NCBI RefSeq assembly: GCF_012726295.1
Contig: NZ_JABAOB010000004.1
Coordinates: forward strand, 1 to 64,000
DNA length: 64,000 bases
Direction: 5' to 3'
Source of the DNA: Chitinophaga sp. Ak27
GTDB lineage: Bacteria > Bacteroidota > Bacteroidia > Chitinophagales > Chitinophagaceae
This document shows, piece by piece, positions 35,244 through 42,288 of the stretch. The notes under the pieces were generated by a model that was not told the origin of the DNA, ran no database searches, and saw nothing but the letters and a program-made list of their open reading frames with translations. The position numbers were made by a program, and so were the translations under genes. Numbering within the stretch: position 1 is the stretch's first letter; every line of letters begins with the position of its first letter.

Positions 35244-36572
35244 GTGAAAGAGACAGTTAATCAAAGAATGATTTTTTTTTTGCTGGGTGAGAAAAGCGCC
35301 TACAACAGCAGTTTTATCCTGGCCCGGCAGTTACAGGAGAGGGGATATACTGTATTATACCTTGTATTTGGAAAAGAAGCAAAATACATAAAGGATAACG
35401 GATTCCGGTATGAATTGCTGGATCCCCGCCAGTCTAAAAAGCGACACCTGAGGGGTTTAATAGCGTATGTCAGGTATTATTATATCTATCAATACATTGT
35501 TAACAGGAAAATTGAACGGCTGGTGCTGAGGGAAAGGCCATGTCTTTGCCTCGTTAATGTGTTGAGCCTCCCGCTTACCGTAAAGTTATTGAAGCATCAG
35601 GTACCTGTGGTAAACTATGTCAATGAATTTATTTATCGCTTTAACAGCGAAGTACCGGCAGTTTTTTCAGGGGTACTTCCAGGAAAGAAATGGTATCGAA
35701 GGATAGTGAACCTGTGGTCATGGGTATATACCTATATTCAATTTTACCGGAAGAAAGGATTGTTTCACCTGGTAGCTTTCTTTTGGCTTTCCCGGCGGCC
35801 TTTCCTGAAGCTGGATTATATGAAAGAAATCCGGTTATATAAAGGGAACTGTTATTGGTGCGAATACGGTTATCGTTTGAAGGGACCTGATTATTTTTCA
35901 TTTACCGCTGAGATGGATATTCCGGGTAAGGTACATAGGTCGGCATTTGTATACGGAGGGGCACATATTTATAAGGAACGGAATGATAATACTGCTTTTG
36001 AGCTAAAGGCTAATGAAAGGCAAAAAATAATTTATTGTTCACTTGGCACCTGGAGCCTCCAACATCTGAAACAGCGGGAGCGCCTTAATTTTTACAACCA
36101 GCTGCTCTCGGCAATTGCGCAGCGACAGGACCTGCACCTCGTACTTAGTTTACCAAACGAAGATCTTGAAAACCTGTCATTGTCTTTTCCCAAAAATGTG
36201 CAAGTGCATTCCTTTGTTCCTCAGCTAAAGGTATTGCCGTTAACAGATGTGTTTATTACGCACGGAGGATCGTCTTCTATAAAGGAAGCTATTAGCTATG
36301 GGGTACCGATGATGGTATTTCCCGGTATTGTTGATCAACCGGGTAATGCAGCACGCGTGGTATATCATAAGTTAGGCGTCCGGGGAAGTTTCCGGCGCGT
36401 ATCTGCGAAGAAGATTATCCGGATGATTGACTATCTGCTTAACAGCCGGGAAATCAAAGCGGCAGTGACCGAATTCAAACAATTGGCGGATAAACAATAT
36501 GATTGCAGTAAAGGCGTCTCTTTTCTGGAGGCTATGATCGCTTCCAGGCGAATTCCGGCGCCACTCCTTTGA
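35244..36572 (+). CDS. GT1-family glycosyltransferase, first of a tandem pair
   Basis: 442 residues, GTG start at 35244. The N-terminal half begins MIFFLLGEKSAYNSSFILAR, which is the acceptor-binding Rossmann domain. The C-terminal half carries the UDP-glycosyltransferase signature: VHSFVPQLKVLPLTDVFITH, then GGSSSIKEAISYGVPMMVFP and DQPGNAARVVYHKLGV. GT1 enzymes with this signature (as in the UGT/MGT macrolide glycosyltransferases) move a nucleotide-linked sugar onto a hydroxyl or amine of a small molecule. The acceptor here is probably the synthetase product, such as a hydroxyl introduced by the hydroxymalonyl unit. It is in the operon and close to the next gene. No sugar-nucleotide biosynthesis genes are in the window. 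Confidence 0.87.
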   Translation: MKETVNQRMIFFLLGEKSAYNSSFILARQLQERGYTVLYLVFGKEAKYIKDNGFRYELLDPRQSKKRHLRGLIAYVRYYYIYQYIVNRKIERLVLRERPCLCLVNVLSLPLTVKLLKHQVPVVNYVNEFIYRFNSEVPAVFSGVLPGKKWYRRIVNLWSWVYTYIQFYRKKGLFHLVAFFWLSRRPFLKLDYMKEIRLYKGNCYWCEYGYRLKGPDYFSFTAEMDIPGKVHRSAFVYGGAHIYKERNDNTAFELKANERQKIIYCSLGTWSLQHLKQRERLNFYNQLLSAIAQRQDLHLVLSLPNEDLENLSLSFPKNVQVHSFVPQLKVLPLTDVFITHGGSSSIKEAISYGVPMMVFPGIVDQPGNAARVVYHKLGVRGSFRRVSAKKIIRMIDYLLNSREIKAAVTEFKQLADKQYDCSKGVSFLEAMIASRRIPAPLL

Positions 36573-36592
36573 TCCGTTTTACGCATTTTCTT

Positions 36593-37951
36593 ATGGAGCA
36601 AACCTCATTTGATGCCTCAGCCGGCAGAAAAGTGTTTTTCCTGTTGCAGGAGACCAGTTCTCTGAACAGCAGCTTTGTATTGGCCAAACAATTGCAGCAA
36701 AAGGGCTATGAGGTATTATACCTTTCCATGGGAAAGGAGAGCCTGCACATCAGGGAGAATGGATTCAGGTATGTATTACTGAATCCGCGGCAGAAAAAGA
36801 GGAATATCAATACACTGGATGCACATGTCAGGCACTTTTATCTATACCAGCAGGTGGTAAACCGTAAAATTGAGAAGCTAATCCTGGAAGAGCGTCCTTG
36901 TGTTTGTTTGACTGAAAACCTGTTGTTGTCCGTTAATTTCCTGAAATATAGTGTCCCGCTGATTTTTTTTGAAAATATCCTGGTACATAGATTCAGCACG
37001 CAGGTACCTCCTGCATTTTCAGGTGTACATTATACCACCAGGTGGTATTCATGGATGCTTAACATGTGGGCGTGGCTGGTATCTCATAAAAATTTTATTG
37101 CAAGAAGCTACCGCTTTTTTTTATATGCTTTTTATCTCAGGAATTATAAAGATAAAAAGTACAGAAAGCTGGATATATACCGGCAAATCAGAGCGCTGGG
37201 CGGGAGATACTATATGGCAGAACATCGTCACCGTTTAATAGGCTTTGACTATTATGCTTTCCCTCCTGAACTGGATTTTCCCGGTAAAAAGCATCTGTCG
37301 GATTATGTGTACGGCGGTACGCATGTTTATCTTGACAGGGTGGATGGCAGACCATTTCAGCTAAGGGCTGGTTCACAGCAGCGCGTGGTATATTGTGCGT
37401 TGGGTACATTGAGTTTTTACACTAATGCGGGAGACCGGTACCATTTTTATCATCAGCTGTTGGCTGCATTCCGGCAAAGACCGGACCTATATCTTGTACT
37501 AAGTTTACCCAAAGACGATATGCATCCGGATCTGCAGCCTTATCCGGCCAATGTACAGGTACATGACTTTGTGCCCCAGGTAAAAGTACTTGGCATGGTG
37601 GATCTCTTTATTACGCATGGGGGGCCTTCCTCTATTAAAGAAGCGGTATACTTCGGGGTACCGATGATTGTTTTTCCACTAAGATGCGATCAGCCGGGGA
37701 ATGCTGCCAGGGTGGTATATCACCGCCTGGGTGTCAGCAGTTCCTTCCGAAACGTGAGGGATACGGAATTTTTGCGGCAGATTGACTATGTATTGGGCAA
37801 TGATGATATAAAGAAATCGATACGCCATTTTCAGCACATATTCCGCGCACAGAATGATTGCGCGGCGGGCGTAAAATTCGTAGAGAAGGTGATCCGGGAA
37901 AATCCGGTGACGTTGCCAGTTCCGGCTGATGTAATAACAACGGGTAACTAA
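36593..37951 (+). CDS. GT1-family glycosyltransferase, second of a tandem pair
   Basis: 452 residues from ATG 36593 (MEQTSFDASAGRKVFF); a TTG at 36569 would overlap the previous stop and is less likely. It is a clear paralogue of the first: shared SLNSSFVLAKQLQQKGYEVL, VPPAFSGVHYTTRWY, and the donor signature HDFVPQVKVLGMVDLFITHG, PSSIKEAVYFGVPMIVFPLR, CDQPGNAARVVYHRLGV. Retention of two divergent copies suggests two different sugars, two acceptor sites, or a disaccharide. It is followed by the carbamoyltransferase gene after 10 bases. Confidence 0.87.
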   Translation: MEQTSFDASAGRKVFFLLQETSSLNSSFVLAKQLQQKGYEVLYLSMGKESLHIRENGFRYVLLNPRQKKRNINTLDAHVRHFYLYQQVVNRKIEKLILEERPCVCLTENLLLSVNFLKYSVPLIFFENILVHRFSTQVPPAFSGVHYTTRWYSWMLNMWAWLVSHKNFIARSYRFFLYAFYLRNYKDKKYRKLDIYRQIRALGGRYYMAEHRHRLIGFDYYAFPPELDFPGKKHLSDYVYGGTHVYLDRVDGRPFQLRAGSQQRVVYCALGTLSFYTNAGDRYHFYHQLLAAFRQRPDLYLVLSLPKDDMHPDLQPYPANVQVHDFVPQVKVLGMVDLFITHGGPSSIKEAVYFGVPMIVFPLRCDQPGNAARVVYHRLGVSSSFRNVRDTEFLRQIDYVLGNDDIKKSIRHFQHIFRAQNDCAAGVKFVEKVIRENPVTLPVPADVITTGN

Positions 37952-37961
37952 TATAGATCAT

Positions 37962-38963
37962 ATGCATAAAAGAGATTTCATTGACTTAAGGTCTTTCTCC
38001 AGGGAGGAGCTCGAACAGATATTGTTAGATGCCGAAGCAATTAAATCCGGCCAGAAAGATGTTTCACAGGTGCTGTCGGGGAAAACGCTGGGGATGCTTT
38101 TCAGTGTGGCATCCACCCGTACGCGTCTGTCTTTTCTTGCAGGAACCCGGCAAATGGGTGGGCATGCAGAGTACCTGAATACCGGCGATTTACAACTGAA
38201 GAACCGGGAAACAGTCACCGATACAGCCAGAGTAATGGACCGGTTCCTTGATGGCCTTATCGTTAGAATGTATGACATGAAAAGTTATGGTAGTGGGCGG
38301 GAAGCATTGGAAACAATTGCAGCGAACACCTCCTTTCCGGTTATAAATGCGCTGGATGATAAAGACCATCCCTGCCAGGTGATGAGCGATGTACTTACGA
38401 TAAAGGAGCAATTGGGGCCCGACTTCAGAAAGAAGAAAGTGTTACTGACATGGGGTTTCGCACAACGACAAAAATCTCCCGGTGTTACGCATTCCATGAT
38501 GAGTGCGGCAGCACTCCTTGGAATGAACCTGGAGGTTGCTTTTCCGGAAGGGTTTGAACCTGATGAGGCGTACATAAATTTTGCCAAAAAGCAGGCCGCA
38601 CTTTCAGGTGGCCAGCTCTCTTTCTCACATAATATGATGGCGGCAGCAGAAGGAGCGGACGTGATTTATGTGAAAAGCTGGAAAGCATTGAACCTGAGTG
38701 ATGAAGATGAACTTGCGATAAAGAATTCGGTACGAGCAGACTGGTGTCTTTCATCCAGGCATTTTGAGGCGGCGAGTCAGCATGCCGTATACATGGACTG
38801 TTTACCCAGCATACGGGGTGAGGAAGTAACTGCGGAAGTGAAAGATGGCCCGCGTTCAATCATATTTGACGAGGCCGGAAACCGGTTGTATATGCAGAAG
38901 GCGATTATGAATTTTGTATTTGAGAAGATAAAGGCGCCGCATCATATTCCTCTCTTTACCTAA
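37962..38963 (+). CDS. Ornithine-carbamoyltransferase-like enzyme
   Basis: 333 residues of the aspartate/ornithine carbamoyltransferase fold. The carbamoyl-phosphate loop SVASTRTRLSFLAGTRQMGG (about 48-67) is intact, as is DDKDHPCQVMSD (the HPxQ motif). The C-terminal loop reads DCLPSIRGEEVT where ornithine transferases have HCLP, and the ornithine-binding SMG loop region is replaced by RQKSPGVTHSMMSAAALLGM. These changes indicate an amino acceptor other than ornithine. Next to SbnA/SbnB, the obvious acceptor is the side-chain amine of diaminopropionate, giving beta-ureidoalanine as in zwittermicin biosynthesis. Carbamoylation of an assembly-line intermediate is the alternative. Confidence 0.87.
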   Translation: MHKRDFIDLRSFSREELEQILLDAEAIKSGQKDVSQVLSGKTLGMLFSVASTRTRLSFLAGTRQMGGHAEYLNTGDLQLKNRETVTDTARVMDRFLDGLIVRMYDMKSYGSGREALETIAANTSFPVINALDDKDHPCQVMSDVLTIKEQLGPDFRKKKVLLTWGFAQRQKSPGVTHSMMSAAALLGMNLEVAFPEGFEPDEAYINFAKKQAALSGGQLSFSHNMMAAAEGADVIYVKSWKALNLSDEDELAIKNSVRADWCLSSRHFEAASQHAVYMDCLPSIRGEEVTAEVKDGPRSIIFDEAGNRLYMQKAIMNFVFEKIKAPHHIPLFT

Positions 38964-38974
38964 AAGGAACAATA

Positions 38975-39826
38975 ATGAATTATGCCACAATAGCCATTAT
39001 CGGTGCGGGTACAATGGGTGCCCACCTGGCAATGGATCTTGGATCCTGTGGTCATCAGGTTATCCTGAAAGACAAAGAGGAGGCTCCTTTATTAGCAGCC
39101 GAAAAAAGGATGAAGGGGGATTTCAGAATGTTTCAGATGATGAGGAAGGACTGGAAACAGAAAGATCTTGCGGAGATTTTATCACATATTCAGTTTACCA
39201 CATCCTATCAGCATTGGGAACATGTAAACCTGATTATAGAAAACATACCGGAAGATGTGGTGCTGAAACAGCAGCTGTATCAGCAATTAGCCGCTATTGC
39301 TGATAAGGATGTTATCTATGCCGTAAATACCAGCTGTATTTCGATTACCAAAGTTGCTTCCTGGCTTCCTGACCCATCAAAGGTAATAGGTACCCACTTT
39401 CTTAACCCTGTGCCGTTGAAAGAGCTGGTAGAAGTAATAAAAGGGTATCATACATCAGCGGCCACTATCGATTTTATGCGCGTTTTCTTGCGGAGTATCG
39501 GCAAACTCCCGGTGCTGGTAAATGATGCTACCGGTTTTGTCGCAAACAGGTTGTCTCACTTGTTTATGAATGAAGCCGCTTTCCTGGTACAGGAAGGTGT
39601 TGCCACACCGGAAGACATAGATATTATTTTCAGAAAAGGTTATGGGCATGCTATGGGGCCATTAGAAACAGCGGATCTTATAGGATTGGACACCGTACTG
39701 CACTCCCTTAGAATACTTTATGACAGCTATCAGGATCCCAAGTTCCGTAGTTGTCCTTTGCTGGAAAAAATGGTCGCTGCGGGGCAACTAGGTAAAAAGA
39801 CAGGTGCAGGATTTTATAAATATTAA
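38975..39826 (+). CDS. 3-Hydroxyacyl-CoA-dehydrogenase-like enzyme of the hydroxymalonyl-ACP route
   Basis: 283 residues. The N-terminal NAD-binding turn is IIGAGTMGAHLAMDLGS; the catalytic His region is IGTHFLNPVPLKELVEVIKG; the C-terminal domain has FVANRLSHLFMNEAAFLVQ and GYGHAMGPLETADLIGLDT. By sequence it is a beta-hydroxybutyryl-CoA dehydrogenase, but its place right before FkbH-like, ACP and acyl-CoA-dehydrogenase-like genes marks it as the first oxidase of glyceryl-ACP, the ZmaG/FkbK role. It turns the C3 hydroxyl into the aldehyde. It is co-transcribed, with an 11-base gap before and after. Confidence 0.92.
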   Translation: MNYATIAIIGAGTMGAHLAMDLGSCGHQVILKDKEEAPLLAAEKRMKGDFRMFQMMRKDWKQKDLAEILSHIQFTTSYQHWEHVNLIIENIPEDVVLKQQLYQQLAAIADKDVIYAVNTSCISITKVASWLPDPSKVIGTHFLNPVPLKELVEVIKGYHTSAATIDFMRVFLRSIGKLPVLVNDATGFVANRLSHLFMNEAAFLVQEGVATPEDIDIIFRKGYGHAMGPLETADLIGLDTVLHSLRILYDSYQDPKFRSCPLLEKMVAAGQLGKKTGAGFYKY

Positions 39827-39837
39827 AGTGGTTCGGC

Positions 39838-40881
39838 ATGAAAGATATTAAATGCGTGATATGGGATCTGGACAATACTATTTGGGAAGGAACCCTGCTG
39901 GAAGATAAGACGGTGACGCTCCGGGATGGGATACGGGAAGTGTTGGAGGAGCTGGACAATAGGGGGATATTACATTCTGTTGCCAGTAAAAATAATTATG
40001 AAGAAGCTGTCGGGAAGCTGGAAGAACTGGGTATTGCGCATTATTTTCTTTTCCCTCAGGTTAGCTGGAACGCAAAGTCCCATGCGGTGTCAACAATACA
40101 AGAGCAACTGAACCTAGGGGCGGATACCTTCCTGTTTATAGATGATCAGCCATTTGAAAGAGAAGAGGTGAAAAATGTGCATCCGAAAATTTCCTGTATA
40201 GATGCAGCGGAATTCCGTCTTTTACTGACAGATAAGAGGTTACAGCCCAAGTTCATTACGACTGATAGCAGGCGAAGGCGATTCATGTATCTCGAGGCGG
40301 CGGAAAGAAACAGGCAGGAGGAAGCATTTCGAGGTCCCAAAGAACAGTTTCTGGCACAACTGAATATGGAGCTGTTGATCTCACCCGCAACGGAAGAAGA
40401 TCTGGAAAGAGCAGAGGAGCTTACGCTGCGCACTAATCAATATAATGCTACTGGTACCATATACAGTTATGAAGAACTCAATTATTTCCGCATCTCGCCT
40501 GATCACGATTTGTTGGTGTGCGAACTGACGGACAAATTCGGATCCTACGGAAAAATAGGGCTGGCATTAGTGGAGAAGCAGTCCTCTTACTGGCATCTGC
40601 GTATGATATTGATTTCCTGCCGGGTTATTTCACATGGTATTGGTACAGTGCTCCTCAATTATATTCTGAACCAGGCTTTCCAAACCGGTAAAAAAGTAAG
40701 AGCCGATTTTCAACAAACAGACAGGAATAGAATGATGTACCTGACATTTAAGTTTGCCGGATTTACAGTACTCACCAACGAAGCAGGACTTATTTTATTT
40801 GAAAATGAAGCAGCTCAATTGCTAAAATTACCCGGATATATCAAAATTACAGACCATCAACTAATTTCAAAATGGAAGTAA
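39838..40881 (+). CDS. FkbH-like glyceryl transferase/phosphatase
   Basis: 347 residues. The N-terminal HAD domain has the DxDxT motif at residues 10-14 (IWDLDNTIWEG) and the conserved VASKNNYEEAVGKLEELG and LFIDDQPFEREEV. The C-terminal part is an acyltransferase-like domain with TLRTNQYNATGTIYSYEEL and LSCRVISHGIGTVLLNY-like pattern. FkbH proteins take 1,3-bisphosphoglycerate, remove phosphate and load D-glyceryl onto a dedicated ACP. The ACP gene overlaps its end by 10 bases. This gene is the committed step to hydroxymalonyl-ACP or methoxymalonyl-ACP; no O-methyltransferase is in the operon, which favours the unmethylated form. Confidence 0.93.
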   Translation: MKDIKCVIWDLDNTIWEGTLLEDKTVTLRDGIREVLEELDNRGILHSVASKNNYEEAVGKLEELGIAHYFLFPQVSWNAKSHAVSTIQEQLNLGADTFLFIDDQPFEREEVKNVHPKISCIDAAEFRLLLTDKRLQPKFITTDSRRRRFMYLEAAERNRQEEAFRGPKEQFLAQLNMELLISPATEEDLERAEELTLRTNQYNATGTIYSYEELNYFRISPDHDLLVCELTDKFGSYGKIGLALVEKQSSYWHLRMILISCRVISHGIGTVLLNYILNQAFQTGKKVRADFQQTDRNRMMYLTFKFAGFTVLTNEAGLILFENEAAQLLKLPGYIKITDHQLISKWK

Positions 40882-41135
40882 GAGAAAATATCAGAGCATT
40901 TATCGGCCAGCATCTTATTGTCTTCAACGACGATGTTTCCTTCACAGATGAGGATAACATTTTTGAATTGGGGTTTGTAAACTCCCTGTTTGCAATGAAA
41001 TTGCTCAATTACGTGGAACATACTTTTGATATTGTCCTTGAAAATGAGGACATCGACATCAATAATTTCAGTTCCGTGAATAATATAGAACGATTGATTG
41101 CTGGCAAACTATCTTCAACGGCAGGCAATGAGTAA
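40872..41135 (+). CDS. Dedicated acyl carrier protein for hydroxymalonyl
   Basis: 87 residues. The modified Ser is 38 in IFELGFVNSLFAMKLLNYVE; NSLFAM instead of the DSL of ordinary ACPs is usual in the FkbJ/ZmaD group. It carries glyceryl through two oxidations to hydroxymalonyl. It overlaps both the FkbH-like gene (10 bases) and the next gene (8 bases), so the four proteins are made together. Confidence 0.92.
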   Translation: MEVRENIRAFIGQHLIVFNDDVSFTDEDNIFELGFVNSLFAMKLLNYVEHTFDIVLENEDIDINNFSSVNNIERLIAGKLSSTAGNE

Positions 41136-42270
41136 GAACTGGCTGGAGGAGGTAAAGCAATTTACTGATAACTACCTGCGACCGCTTTCCGCAGATATTG
41201 AGGAAAATGGAAGTGTACCGGAAAATATTATCCAGGGGCTGGCGACAATGGGGATGCTGGCGGTTACCTTTCCAAGGGAGTATGGCGGACTGGAACTTGA
41301 TCCGCTGACCTATGGCTACATCACAGAAGAGATAGGGAAAGCTTGTTGTGCTACCCGTTCCCTGCTCACGGTACATTCCTCCCTGGTAGGCGAAAGCATT
41401 GTCCGCTATGGTACTGTTTCACAGAAAAGTTATTGGTTGCCATTAATGGCTAATGGTACGGTGATAGCCGCTTTTGCGTTGTCCGAACCCGGTGTGGGCA
41501 GTGATGCCGCGGGCATTCAAACTACTTATAGGAAAAGATCCGGTGGATACCTGATCAGCGGCAGGAAAAAGTGGATCACTTTCGGAACCAGGGCCGATCT
41601 TTTTTTGGTGATGGCCACCGGTAGTGAAGGAATAACAGCCTTCTTAGTGGAAAAGAATAGCCCGGGTTTAAATGTCACACCTATGAAAGGGATGATGGCA
41701 GGCCGGGCTGCGGCTATGGCGGAGCTGGAGTTTACTGAGGTAGCCGTTGCTGATCAGCAGGTGTTGGGCAAAACCGGGAATGGCTTTCGTTATATCGTTA
41801 ATACGGCGTTGGATCATGGCAGGTATAGCGTTGCCTGGGGAGGGCTCGCTATTGCACAGGAGGCGCTGGAAGCGATGGTGTCTTATGCCCGAAAGAGAAA
41901 ACAGTTTGGAAAAGCATTGTATGAATATCAATTGATACAGGGATTGATTGGAGACGCTGTCGCCCAGGTACATGCTGCCCGGTCACTATGTATACATGCC
42001 GGGACATGTCGGAAGGAAAATCATCCTGATATGACCGGCGCTACCCAAATAGCAAAATATTTTGCTTCCGTTACTGCAGTGAAAGTGGCTGCAGATGCTG
42101 TGCAGGTGCACGGCGCAAATGGATGTAACTCCATTTACCCGGTTGAAAGGCTTTTCCGGGAAGCGAAAGTACTGGAGATTATTGAAGGATCTTCACAGAT
42201 ACAACAAGTGCAACTCTCCGAGCTCGCACTTAGCCGGTATTACCGGAATGGTTATTATGTAAATGAATAG
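41128..42270 (+). CDS. Acyl-CoA-dehydrogenase-like enzyme of the hydroxymalonyl-ACP route
   Basis: 380 residues from ATG 41128 (MSKNWLEEVKQFTDNYLRPL); an ATG 30 bases upstream is in frame but would overlap the ACP gene more deeply. The FAD fold is clear: MGMLAVTFPREYGGLELDP, AAFALSEPGVGSDAAGIQTT, KKWITFGTRADLFLVMA, and RKRKQFGKALYEYQLIQ. FkbI/ZmaE homologues finish the oxidation of glyceryl-ACP to hydroxymalonyl-ACP rather than acting on fatty acyl-CoA. The position after the carrier protein agrees with that role. Confidence 0.92.
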   Translation: MSKNWLEEVKQFTDNYLRPLSADIEENGSVPENIIQGLATMGMLAVTFPREYGGLELDPLTYGYITEEIGKACCATRSLLTVHSSLVGESIVRYGTVSQKSYWLPLMANGTVIAAFALSEPGVGSDAAGIQTTYRKRSGGYLISGRKKWITFGTRADLFLVMATGSEGITAFLVEKNSPGLNVTPMKGMMAGRAAAMAELEFTEVAVADQQVLGKTGNGFRYIVNTALDHGRYSVAWGGLAIAQEALEAMVSYARKRKQFGKALYEYQLIQGLIGDAVAQVHAARSLCIHAGTCRKENHPDMTGATQIAKYFASVTAVKVAADAVQVHGANGCNSIYPVERLFREAKVLEIIEGSSQIQQVQLSELALSRYYRNGYYVNE

Positions 42271-42288
42271 CATTTTAAGTTTATCTGC

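Noticed and set aside
38975..42270. Aminomalonyl-ACP cassette
   Set aside because: That route needs a seryl-activating enzyme; the presence of an FkbH-like protein points to the glyceryl-derived hydroxymalonyl route.
38975..42270. Fatty-acid beta-oxidation genes
   Set aside because: The two dehydrogenase-like genes surround an FkbH-like gene and its dedicated carrier protein, with overlapping reading frames.
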